Of a stretch of DNA of 15,648 bases, positions 7,581-14,365 are shown in pieces. The stretch's first letter is position 1. Each line of letters starts with the position of its first letter. The DNA is from JAYUZR01 sp043751595 (lineage in GTDB: Bacteria > Patescibacteriota > UBA1384 > CAILIB01). Below the pieces are notes generated by a model. That model saw only the letters and a program-made list of their open reading frames with translations, ran no database searches and had not been told where the DNA came from. Location: the NCBI GenBank assembly GCA_043751595.1, contig JAYUZR010000039.1, positions 1-15,648 on the forward strand, read 5' to 3'. The position numbers and the translations under genes were made by a program.

Positions 7581-9704
7581 TTAAACGTCGAGATCGGTAA
7601 CCGTCTTGGACCGAGTTTGAATAAAGCGCTTACGAGACGACACTTCTTCTCCCATTAAGATGGTAAAGATTTCGTCAGCTCGCTCCGCATTGTCGATGGT
7701 CACCTGCTTAAGAACGCGAGTTTCTGGGTTCATAGTAGTATCCCAGAGCTCGATATCGTTCATTTCACCGAGACCTTTAAAGCGACCAATAATAATATTG
7801 TGCTTCTTGGCTTGAGCCATCAGGCCATCGTCTTGAGCTCCGCCACCGGCTGGTACTACGTTTGCCGCAGCTTCAGCACCATCAATTGAGGCTTCTTCCA
7901 CTTCCTCCTCTTCCACTTCGCCGCGCTTTGCCTTGGCAAGCTTTGCGTCGATAATCTCTTGGATAATCTTATTGCGCTCCTCCTCGGTAAAGGCCCAAAT
8001 CTTTTTATCTTTACCCTTGGTAATAGAGTAGAGAGGTGGCTGCGCAATATAGAGGTGCCCCATCTTAATAAGGTCGGGGAAGTGGCGGTAGAACAGAGTA
8101 AGCAAAAGCGTGCGGATGTGTGCTCCATCAACATCGGCATCGGTCATGATCACGATGCGGTGGTAGCGAAGCTTGCCGTAATCGAGCTGATCTCCGATTC
8201 CTACGCCTGCAGCCACAATCAGGTTCTTAATACCCTCAGAAGAGAGCATGCGATCTAGCCGTGCGCGCTCTACGTTAAGAATCTTTCCGCGAAGCGGCAA
8301 AATAGCTTGAGTGCGAGGATCGCGGCCACCCTTGGCCGATCCACCAGCAGAATCTCCCTCTACAATGAAGAGCTCAGACTTGGCCGGATCTTTCTCAGAG
8401 CAGTCAGAAAGCTTACCTGGCAAAGCCATGCTATCAAGCGCACCTTTGCGGATAATGGTTTCGCGAGCTGCACGAGCGGCAACACGAGCACGGAGCGCCA
8501 GAAGCGATTTCTCGATAATCTTCTTAGCCGCCTGCGGGTTCTCGTTAAAGTACTGATCGAGACCTTCGGAAACAGCGGAATCCACCACTGAGCGCATCTC
8601 GGGATTACCGAGCTTGCTCTTGGTCTGGCCTTCAAACTGAGGCTCTGGGAGCTTTACCGAGATAATGGCAGTAAGACCTTCGCGGACATCATCACCGGAA
8701 AGGCCGCCATCAACGTCTTTAATCAGGTTATTTGCCTTAGCATAGGCATTAATCTGTTTAGTAAGGGCCATGCGGAAGCCAGTCAGGTGAGTCCCACCTT
8801 CTGGGGTTGTAACGTTGTTGGCAAACGAATGCACACGCTCGTTAAAATCGTCCGAGTAAGCCAGAGCAACCTCTACACGGTAATCCTCAGTCTGCTTATC
8901 GATAGCAAAAATTGGCTGAGTAATAATCTCGTGCGTGCGATTAAGGTGGCGCACATAGGCGCTAATACCACTATCAAAGTAGAAAGTATAATCGGCGCGA
9001 TCTGGCTGGATCTCAAGAAGCTCATCTTCGCGGGTGAGATCGGTGAAGGTAAAGGTTACACCCTTAGTAAGGTAGGCGGAGTTGCGTAGGTGCTCGAGAA
9101 TGGTCTTGGAGCTAAACTCGATAGAAGGGAAGATGCTGGCATCCGGCATAAACTGAATGCGACTTCCGTTTCGCGTCGTTGACAGCCACTTATCCTTAGT
9201 ATTTTTAGGGATGGGAGCAGCAGAAATAGGACCATCCGCCTTACCGTAATCAAAACGCAGGGTGTGCAGAGTGCCCTCGCGCTTAACCTCGGCCACCAGC
9301 CATACCGAAAGAGCATTTACTACCGAAGCACCCACTCCGTGCAGGCCACCGGAAACTTTGTAGCCACCGCCGCCAAACTTTCCACCGGCGTGCAGTACCG
9401 TGAAAACGGTTTCAAGCGAAGAAACACCAGTCTTAGGGTGAGGAGCAACCGGGATACCGCGTCCGTTATCTTCTACCAGCACCGTTCCATCAGCCCCAAG
9501 CTGGATCCGGATATGATCGGCGTAGTTTGCCATCGCTTCATCGATGGCGTTGTCGAGGATTTCCCAAACGAGGTGGTGCAAGCCTTCAGGCCCGGTACCA
9601 CCAATATACATACCCGGGCGCTTGCGAACCGGATCGAGACCTTCTAGGACGGTAATTTGCTCGGCGCCGTAATCAGCGCTCTGCTTCAGTTGCTCATCAG
9701 CCAT
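7581..9704 (-). CDS. gyrB: DNA gyrase subunit B
   Basis: This is the ATPase and Toprim subunit of gyrase. The GHKL ATPase fold is clear: the N-box ILDNAIDEA at ~49-57, DNGRGIP at 79-85 and a GGLHGVG lid motif at 119-125. The transducer domain follows, then the Toprim domain with EGDSAGGSAK at ~449-458, ILPLRGKILNVE at ~468-479 and the metal-binding TDADVDGAHI at 521-530. The C-terminal tail has FKGLGEM at 642-648 and TMNPETR. At 707 residues it exceeds the ~640-residue Gram-positive form, mostly because of an acidic, Ala/Gly-rich insertion at about 582-635 between the Toprim core and the KGLGEM motif. There is no Shine-Dalgarno sequence at the ATG; an AACTTTTCCT tract precedes it. It is the first gene of the gyrBA operon. 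Confidence 0.98.
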   Translation of the reverse strand: MADEQLKQSADYGAEQITVLEGLDPVRKRPGMYIGGTGPEGLHHLVWEILDNAIDEAMANYADHIRIQLGADGTVLVEDNGRGIPVAPHPKTGVSSLETVFTVLHAGGKFGGGGYKVSGGLHGVGASVVNALSVWLVAEVKREGTLHTLRFDYGKADGPISAAPIPKNTKDKWLSTTRNGSRIQFMPDASIFPSIEFSSKTILEHLRNSAYLTKGVTFTFTDLTREDELLEIQPDRADYTFYFDSGISAYVRHLNRTHEIITQPIFAIDKQTEDYRVEVALAYSDDFNERVHSFANNVTTPEGGTHLTGFRMALTKQINAYAKANNLIKDVDGGLSGDDVREGLTAIISVKLPEPQFEGQTKSKLGNPEMRSVVDSAVSEGLDQYFNENPQAAKKIIEKSLLALRARVAARAARETIIRKGALDSMALPGKLSDCSEKDPAKSELFIVEGDSAGGSAKGGRDPRTQAILPLRGKILNVERARLDRMLSSEGIKNLIVAAGVGIGDQLDYGKLRYHRIVIMTDADVDGAHIRTLLLTLFYRHFPDLIKMGHLYIAQPPLYSITKGKDKKIWAFTEEERNKIIQEIIDAKLAKAKRGEVEEEEVEEASIDGAEAAANVVPAGGGAQDDGLMAQAKKHNIIIGRFKGLGEMNDIELWDTTMNPETRVLKQVTIDNAERADEIFTILMGEEVSSRKRFIQTRSKTVTDLDV

Positions 9705-9859
9705 GCACAGGAAAAGTTAGTCAGAACGGGTGGAGTTGGTTACTAGACCAGTGTAGCAGGTGAAGACGGAGGGGGCTACTTGTTTGCGCTTCACCCTACT
9801 CATTGATAAATAAGCCAAAATGAGGTAAGAGTCGGTCATCAAAACAGATTGGAATTGAG
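9705..9859. promoter_or_regulatory. Divergent intergenic region of gyrB and a plus-strand membrane gene
   Basis: This 155-base gap must hold the promoters for gyrBA (minus) and for the gene at 9860 (plus). On the minus strand a weak extended -10 element, TGCTACACT (9758-9750), is visible without a good -35. On the plus strand TTGTTT (9780-9785) is followed after 18 bases by TGATAA (9804-9809). Neither element is close to consensus. I see no repeat or RNA structure here. Confidence 0.3.
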
Positions 9860-10267
9860 ATGCAGAAACAACTTGAAAAAGATAAGGGGTCAAATGCCGC
9901 CCTAAGGTTAGGCGCAGGCTTATTATTAGGAATTGCTGCACTATTCTGTATGAAAAATGCAGGGTGGCAGATAGATTTACGGTCCTTTCTTGGCTTTATA
10001 CTCTTTAGCCCCATAGCGCTTGGGGCCTTCTGGGCAATCGTGCCTTCGTCTGGACTTAAAACAACCCGTAGTGTCGCAATCGCCTCGTGCATTCTTATTG
10101 CCTCAGGCCTAGTGATTAACGTAACACTAGGTATATCATCTTCCGCATGGCTCTCACTTGCTACCGCAATGGTAGTACTGGGATGTATGGCATTTAGTAT
10201 ATGCACAACCGCCATTGCTATTGCCGAGTTCTTTAGAAGAACCTTTAAGGACGCACTAAGAAGATAA
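9860..10267 (+). CDS. Hypothetical four-TM membrane protein, 135 aa
   Basis: I do not recognise the family. The short charged N-terminus (MQKQLEKDKG) is followed by four hydrophobic segments near residues 14-31, 42-61, 71-92 and 97-124, and then by a basic tail (RRTFKDALRR). With both ends basic, N- and C-termini should face the cytoplasm. A weak GGA sequence lies about seven bases before the ATG. The gene stands alone and is divergent from gyrB. It ends eight bases before a strong terminator. Arginines are often AGA/AGG, in contrast to the CGN codons of the neighbouring housekeeping genes, consistent with an accessory origin. An antisense frame over the same bases is open too, but lacks any protein-like features. 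Confidence 0.65.
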   Translation: MQKQLEKDKGSNAALRLGAGLLLGIAALFCMKNAGWQIDLRSFLGFILFSPIALGAFWAIVPSSGLKTTRSVAIASCILIASGLVINVTLGISSSAWLSLATAMVVLGCMAFSICTTAIAIAEFFRRTFKDALRR

Positions 10268-10275
10268 GTAAAACA

Positions 10276-10314
10276 AAAATCCCCCGGCGCCTTTACAGCG
10301 CTGGGGGATTTTTT
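10276..10314. terminator. Bidirectional intrinsic terminator
   Basis: AAATCCCCC-G-GCGC (10277-10290) pairs with GCGC-T-GGGGGATTT (10298-10311) around a seven-base loop, with one G-T wobble, and is followed by a T run. On the minus strand it also ends in T-rich sequence. It separates the plus-strand gene ending at 10267 from the converging gene ending at 10331. Confidence 0.9.
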
Positions 10315-10330
10315 AGTAAGGAGAATATCC

Positions 10331-10543
10331 TTACATAGGTGGCTTAATGCCAGCTAGTAGAGGAAGACCAGTACGAACATTTTCCTTAACCATCTTACCA
10401 GCTGGAATTGCGTCGATAGCGAATTCCTCGGTGACAGCCTTAGCAAAGTAGTAAATAGTCTGCTCTTTACCGCCCTTAAGAACAACCTTCTTGGAGTGAA
10501 GGTAATAAACGGTGCCTTTGGAGTTAGTGTGGGCGTAAGCCAT
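10331..10543 (-). CDS. Small conserved protein of a type seen in Patescibacteria, 70 aa
   Basis: The protein opens MAYAHTNSKGTVYYLHSKKV, continues with a KGGKEQTIYYFAK segment and ends with an NVRTGLPLL segment. I recognise this pattern from short, abundant hypothetical proteins in CPR genomes. This is recollection; no function has been assigned that I know of. It is basic, with tyrosine-rich strands that suggest a compact beta fold, and it has no signal peptide or membrane segment. Strong features surround it: a near-consensus promoter 25 bases upstream with a dyad in the spacer, and a strong terminator downstream. It is therefore a single-gene unit, probably well expressed. There is no Shine-Dalgarno sequence. 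The bases before the ATG read CTCTTCCT, matching those before the kinase gene starting at 12607. Confidence 0.85.
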   Translation of the reverse strand: MAYAHTNSKGTVYYLHSKKVVLKGGKEQTIYYFAKAVTEEFAIDAIPAGKMVKENVRTGLPLLAGIKPPM

Positions 10544-10568
10544 AGGAAGAGGTTACTTCTATGCAGAG

Positions 10569-10598
10569 ATTATCGACAGGAGCTTCTCAACCTGTCAA
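10569..10598 (-). promoter_or_regulatory. Sigma70-type promoter with dyad in the spacer
   Basis: On the minus strand a perfect -35 TTGACA (10598-10593) is followed after 18 bases by GATAAT (10574-10569), a five-of-six match to the -10 consensus. The expected start of transcription near 10562 would leave a leader of about 18 bases before the small gene at 10543. A perfect six-base inverted repeat, GACAGG and CCTGTC, separated by ten bases (10575-10596), fills the spacer and overlaps the -35. This suggests a repressor site. Confidence 0.6.
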
Positions 10599-10652
10599 CA
10601 GATTGACCGTCTACCTACCAGATAAGAGTCTATTCTGAGTAGCTCCCAGAGC

Positions 10653-11615
10653 TTAGAACTTGATGAGGTTTGGTACCTCTTGATCAGTAAGAACAGCTAC
10701 TGCATTTCGGCCACAGGCCTCAGACATTGCTAGGCGAGTCGCGAAGGTTGCAGAGCCAATATGCGGAGTCATCACCACGTTATCGAGAGCCTCTAGACCT
10801 GGTGTGAAGTTTGGCTCGTTCTCGTAGACATCGATTCCAGCGCCAGCAATCTGCTTGTTTTGCAGTGCAGTAAGAAGAGCCACCTCATCTACTACAGGAC
10901 CACGTGAAGTGTTAAGCAAGATGGCGGTAGGCTTCATTAGGCCAAAACGCTCGGCATTCATTAGGTGGCGAGTACTATCAAGCAAGGGAACGTGCAAAGA
11001 AACCACATCTGCCTCGTGCAACACTTGCTCGATGGTCATTTGCATGGCACCAAGCTCTTTCTCGATCCTCTCGTTCTTTTGTACATCGTAGTAGACTACG
11101 CGCATCTTAAGGCCGTTGTGGCAGGCCGCGGCAAACTGGGCGCCAATCTGGCCGCTACCAATAATACCAACAGTCTTGCCGGCGAAATCTGCCCCTAAGA
11201 ATAAATTGGGATCCCATTGGCTATACTGGCCAGAGCGCATAAAGCGGTCTGCAGGCAGCATGTGACGCCCTATAGCGAACATAAGTGCCAAAGCGGTCTC
11301 TACCACGGCTGGGGCTGATACCGCGCCAGGAGTGTTGGTTAGGCGCAGATTCTTGGCCTTAAGCGCTTCAACATCTACGTTATCGTAGCCGACGGTAAAT
11401 TGGCAGATAGCACGAAGCTGTTCACCTGCAGCATCAAGCACGCGCTGAGTAATCTTCTCAGAAAGAAGCGGGATAATGACATCTGCCCCCTGTACTAGCT
11501 CGCAGAGCTCGTCTTCGGACTTAGGACGGTCATCATGTACGACTACTTCGGCGCCAGTGGCGCGGATAAGATCGAGGCCAACCTCGGGAATAGGTCGAGT
11601 AACAACTACTTTCAT
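10653..11615 (-). CDS. D-isomer-specific 2-hydroxyacid dehydrogenase (glyoxylate/hydroxypyruvate reductase-like)
   Basis: This is an NAD(P)-dependent oxidoreductase that interconverts 2-keto acids and D-2-hydroxy acids. The N-terminal part of the catalytic domain is followed by a Rossmann domain with GIIGSGQIG at ~150-158. The catalytic residues are visible: R238 in NTSRGPVVDE, E267 in DVYENEP and H285 in PHIGSAT. NTPGAV at 94-99 is the family's linker motif. The 320-residue length is normal. The sequence style fits the GyaR/GhrB branch (D-glycerate or glyoxylate/hydroxypyruvate) better than PdxB or D-lactate dehydrogenase, but the substrate cannot be read with confidence. It is the last gene of the sugar cluster, eight bases after the kinase gene. 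No Shine-Dalgarno sequence is seen; TTCCCGTT precedes the ATG. The stop codon region holds only a small hairpin without a T run. Confidence 0.88.
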   Translation of the reverse strand: MKVVVTRPIPEVGLDLIRATGAEVVVHDDRPKSEDELCELVQGADVIIPLLSEKITQRVLDAAGEQLRAICQFTVGYDNVDVEALKAKNLRLTNTPGAVSAPAVVETALALMFAIGRHMLPADRFMRSGQYSQWDPNLFLGADFAGKTVGIIGSGQIGAQFAAACHNGLKMRVVYYDVQKNERIEKELGAMQMTIEQVLHEADVVSLHVPLLDSTRHLMNAERFGLMKPTAILLNTSRGPVVDEVALLTALQNKQIAGAGIDVYENEPNFTPGLEALDNVVMTPHIGSATFATRLAMSEACGRNAVAVLTDQEVPNLIKF

Positions 11616-11623
11616 AACGGGAA

Positions 11624-12607
11624 TTACTTAATATCGGTTGGCTGAAGCTCAGGATGCTGAGCCACTAGCTGCTCCAGCTGCTTCTTGTAGAGCAGGCCGG
11701 CTTGAGGACCAACAAACTGTATTACACTACTTGCTTCACACTGACCCCAACGAAGGGCCTCGCCAAGACTTTCTCCAGATGCAATGGCGGCGGCAAAGGC
11801 AGAAGAGAAACTATCGCCAGCACCAGTTGCCTCGTTGCGAGGAGCCTCTGGAATAATGCCAACGTACTTATATTCTTTTCCATCAGATGCGTAGGCGCCC
11901 TTGGTACCATCGGAAATCATCACGATCTCAGGACCAAGCTTGCGGATGCCATCAAGGAGCGCGCGGAAGTCGCTAGTAGCAGGCACGCCTAGGTAGAGCT
12001 CGGCCTCTTCTTTATTTACAAAGAAGATTTTGGTGCGCTTAAGCAGCTCTTTTGCCTTCTCGGAACCAGATTTAAGCTGGAAGGTACCTGGCTGGTAGCA
12101 GAAGTTTACCTTGTACTGATCGATATACTTAACCAGGTCTGGGAAGATGCTCTCAAAGCCTTCGCCCATTGATGAAAGATACATCCACTTGCAGCTCTCC
12201 ATTTTTGGAAGCACAAAATGGCGATGCACGTGGTAGATAAGAATCGTGCGCTCACCGTGCAGATTAATAACGGTGTTAAAGTTACTTTCCTTATCGTGGT
12301 CCACCACAATATAGTCGTTGGCTACATTGTTTTTCTTGAACTCCTGAATAATGCGCTCTCCCTGAGCGTCTCCACCTACGTGAGTGTAGATAGCAGTGCG
12401 GAACCCTAGGCGAGAAAAGGCGATAGCAGCGTTAGCGGAGTTTCCACCAACCGTATCGCTCTTAGCAGCTACAGGGATTTTATCAGCAAAGTTAAAACAC
12501 ATTTGCTCGATAGGCTCGCTGCGCAGATTGTGCAGGTGAGCGTTTTCAGATTCCATCTGCAAGAACACATCCTGCATGGTGTCACCGATGGAGATAAACT
12601 CAAACAT
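11624..12607 (-). CDS. PfkB-family carbohydrate kinase
   Basis: This is a ribokinase-fold enzyme that phosphorylates a sugar or nucleoside hydroxyl with ATP. The first PfkB signature is GGNSANAAIAFSRLG at residues 54-68. An NKEE motif lies at 198-201. The second signature, EATGAGDSF at 259-267, holds the anion hole and the catalytic base D265. The 327-residue length is typical. The substrate is not evident. Position between an aldolase-like gene and a hydroxyacid dehydrogenase, downstream of transketolase, favours a sugar or sugar phosphate. A fructose-6-phosphate or sedoheptulose-7-phosphate kinase would fit a lineage that often lacks classical PfkA, but this is inference, and adenosine or ribose kinase remain possible. 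No Shine-Dalgarno sequence is present; the ATG follows CACTTCCT. It starts 19 bases after the aldolase-like gene. Confidence 0.9.
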   Translation of the reverse strand: MFEFISIGDTMQDVFLQMESENAHLHNLRSEPIEQMCFNFADKIPVAAKSDTVGGNSANAAIAFSRLGFRTAIYTHVGGDAQGERIIQEFKKNNVANDYIVVDHDKESNFNTVINLHGERTILIYHVHRHFVLPKMESCKWMYLSSMGEGFESIFPDLVKYIDQYKVNFCYQPGTFQLKSGSEKAKELLKRTKIFFVNKEEAELYLGVPATSDFRALLDGIRKLGPEIVMISDGTKGAYASDGKEYKYVGIIPEAPRNEATGAGDSFSSAFAAAIASGESLGEALRWGQCEASSVIQFVGPQAGLLYKKQLEQLVAQHPELQPTDIK

Positions 12608-12626
12608 AGGAAGTGATTAGATTTGG

Positions 12627-13373
12627 TTACAATGATAAGTATCGCTTGAGTACCTGACTCGAAGCAAGTAAGGCCGGCCCGCGCAGCGTGGCCAGATTTC
12701 TCTGACTACGATCACGTAAACCTGTACGAAGGCCGGCAAGATAGGCACCATGGAGTTCTTCGTACCCCAGCCAATAGCCAACTACCCCCGCTTGCTTAAG
12801 CGAGCGAAGATGATGCTCACCAAATATCGCAGGGCCAGCAAAAAGAGGTGCTGGAAGCTCGGCGATAAGACCTTTCAGGTGTGAAACATCAATCGTACTT
12901 GCCTTAGCCCCTTCAATTGGTGGCGCTAGTACCGGGAGAGTAAAAGCTTGCACCTGGCGTTCTGCCAAAAGGCGTAGCTGGTTTGCATGCGGGAAGCGCT
13001 CACTTACCAACATGGTTGCGTGGCGGGCCGTTTGTAGTACCTCGTGCTGGAGGGTGCGCAGTTCTGGTGCGCTTAACTCGGCAACATCGAAGGCGAGATC
13101 GGTGACATGCTCAGCCACGGCGTGAGTATGGGTATGGTGATAGTAATACAGGGCCGTGCCAGCTACCTGTGGGTGCCGATCGAGCAAGACTTGAGCGAGA
13201 TCGAAGGTACCTTCAGGAGCATCGTTCGTAACTGCCAAAACTAAGGTGCGACCCGCTCGCTCAGCTTCGTGCAGCGTTACCGAAATAAGCTCTGGGATAG
13301 CAATAGGAATAACGGGCAGAAGTTGATCTGCCCGTTTAGCCTTAGCTAAGGCGGCGGCTAATCCTACAAGCAT
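12627..13373 (-). CDS. Divergent class II aldolase-like protein, catalytic residues not conserved
   Basis: By eye the 248-residue protein follows the layout of class II fructose-bisphosphate aldolase. It has an MLVGLAAALAKAK N-terminus and an early helix (IPELISVTLHEAERAGRTLVL). LYYYH at 75-79 falls where LHLDH normally sits, followed by a strand and helix (LAFDVAELSAPELRTLQHEVL). LFAGPAIFGEHHLRSLKQAGV at ~177-197 falls where LHGGSGIPDEDIRKAI normally sits. If this alignment is right, the first metal histidine (H79) survives, the catalytic Asp becomes Tyr78 and a second metal histidine becomes Ala179. The GxxHGxY motif is not seen. A histidine cluster (H79, H80, H82, H84) is unusual. It lies two bases after transketolase C and before the PfkB kinase. 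It could be a pseudo-enzyme, an altered aldolase or another TIM barrel. Homology is inferred, not proven. Confidence 0.6.
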   Translation of the reverse strand: MLVGLAAALAKAKRADQLLPVIPIAIPELISVTLHEAERAGRTLVLAVTNDAPEGTFDLAQVLLDRHPQVAGTALYYYHHTHTHAVAEHVTDLAFDVAELSAPELRTLQHEVLQTARHATMLVSERFPHANQLRLLAERQVQAFTLPVLAPPIEGAKASTIDVSHLKGLIAELPAPLFAGPAIFGEHHLRSLKQAGVVGYWLGYEELHGAYLAGLRTGLRDRSQRNLATLRGPALLASSQVLKRYLSL

Positions 13374-13375
13374 AC

Positions 13376-14365
13376 TTAACGCTTAAGATGATGGGACCGA
13401 AGGGCTGCCTTAACAATATCGGCTGAGCGTAGTCCGTAGGCATCCATAAGCTCATCTGGCTTACCAGATTCGCCGAAGCGATCTCGTACTCCAACGCGAA
13501 CCACTGGTACCGGATAATTTTCGCTAAGATACTCAGCAACCGCTCCACCCATACCGCCAGAAACCTGCGCTTCTTCGGCGGTTACCACACAGCCCGTCTT
13601 GGTAGCAGAAGCGACAATCGCTCCGCCATCTAGTGGACTAATGGTGTGCACCACCAGTACTTCGGCTGAAAGCTTGTGTTTTTTCTCAAGCTCTTCGGCA
13701 GCAAGCATTGCCTCGTATACCAGTGGGCCGTTGGCGCAGATGGTAACATCGGAGCCATCGCGCAGGGCATAGGCCTTACCGATAACAAACGGAGTTTCAG
13801 CGTTGGTGAGTACCGCGTTTTTCTCACGACCAAAGCGGATATATACCGGACCATCATAGGCTACCATGGCGTGCACTGCTTTGCAGGCTTCAATGGCATC
13901 GGTTGGAGCGATTACCACAAGTCCTGGAATAACACGCGTAATAGCAACGTCTTCGAGCGCTTGGTGAGTAGCGCCATCAGGCCCTACCGAGATACCAGCA
14001 TGCGCACCAACCACTTTTACGTTTGCACGAGAGTAGGCAACTGCTACGCGAAGCTGATCCCAGTTTCTTCCGGGATTGAATACTGCGTAACTAGCCACAA
14101 AAGGAATCTTGCCTTCAAGAGCTAAGCCTGCGGCAAGACCCATCATGTTTTGCTCGGCTACTCCAATTTCTACAAACTGCTCCGGGAGGGCCTTGGCAAA
14201 GGCATCAATACGAATTGATTCAGTAAGATCGGCTGAGAGCGCCAATACATCACGATTAGCCTGACCTGTTTCGAGCAAGCCCTTACCAAAGCCATTACGA
14301 GTTGGAACCCACTCAAGATTCTCGAGTGAGCCAACCCAGGGTGCGGAAGTATCTTTCTTAATCAT
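13376..14365 (-). CDS. tkt: Transketolase, C-terminal subunit (pyrimidine-binding and C-terminal domains)
   Basis: This is the second half of a split transketolase, which moves two-carbon ketol units between sugar phosphates in the non-oxidative pentose phosphate pathway with thiamine diphosphate. The pyrimidine-binding domain shows GVAEQNMMGLAAGLA near residues 68-82, whose Glu activates the cofactor. GAHAGISVGPDGATHQ follows, and IRFGRE marks the linker to the C-terminal domain. I place the start at the ATG at 14365, which overlaps the N-subunit stop by eight bases (ATGATTAA). A GTG at 14374 would add three residues, with AAAGG about 12 bases upstream. The 329-residue size is typical of the split form. 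The active site forms at the interface with the N-subunit, so neither half should work alone. DXP synthase is a distant alternative, but split architecture and motifs favour transketolase. Confidence 0.94.
   Translation of the reverse strand: MIKKDTSAPWVGSLENLEWVPTRNGFGKGLLETGQANRDVLALSADLTESIRIDAFAKALPEQFVEIGVAEQNMMGLAAGLALEGKIPFVASYAVFNPGRNWDQLRVAVAYSRANVKVVGAHAGISVGPDGATHQALEDVAITRVIPGLVVIAPTDAIEACKAVHAMVAYDGPVYIRFGREKNAVLTNAETPFVIGKAYALRDGSDVTICANGPLVYEAMLAAEELEKKHKLSAEVLVVHTISPLDGGAIVASATKTGCVVTAEEAQVSGGMGGAVAEYLSENYPVPVVRVGVRDRFGESGKPDELMDAYGLRSADIVKAALRSHHLKR

Noticed and set aside
9796..10215. 139-residue minus-strand frame overlapping the four-TM gene
   Set aside because: The plus-strand frame gives a coherent membrane protein and ends at a well-placed terminator. 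The antisense peptide shows no pattern.
10641..10653. Small hairpin AGCTC-N3-GAGCT at the end of the dehydrogenase gene as a terminator
   Set aside because: Only five base pairs and no following T run. It is too weak to call.
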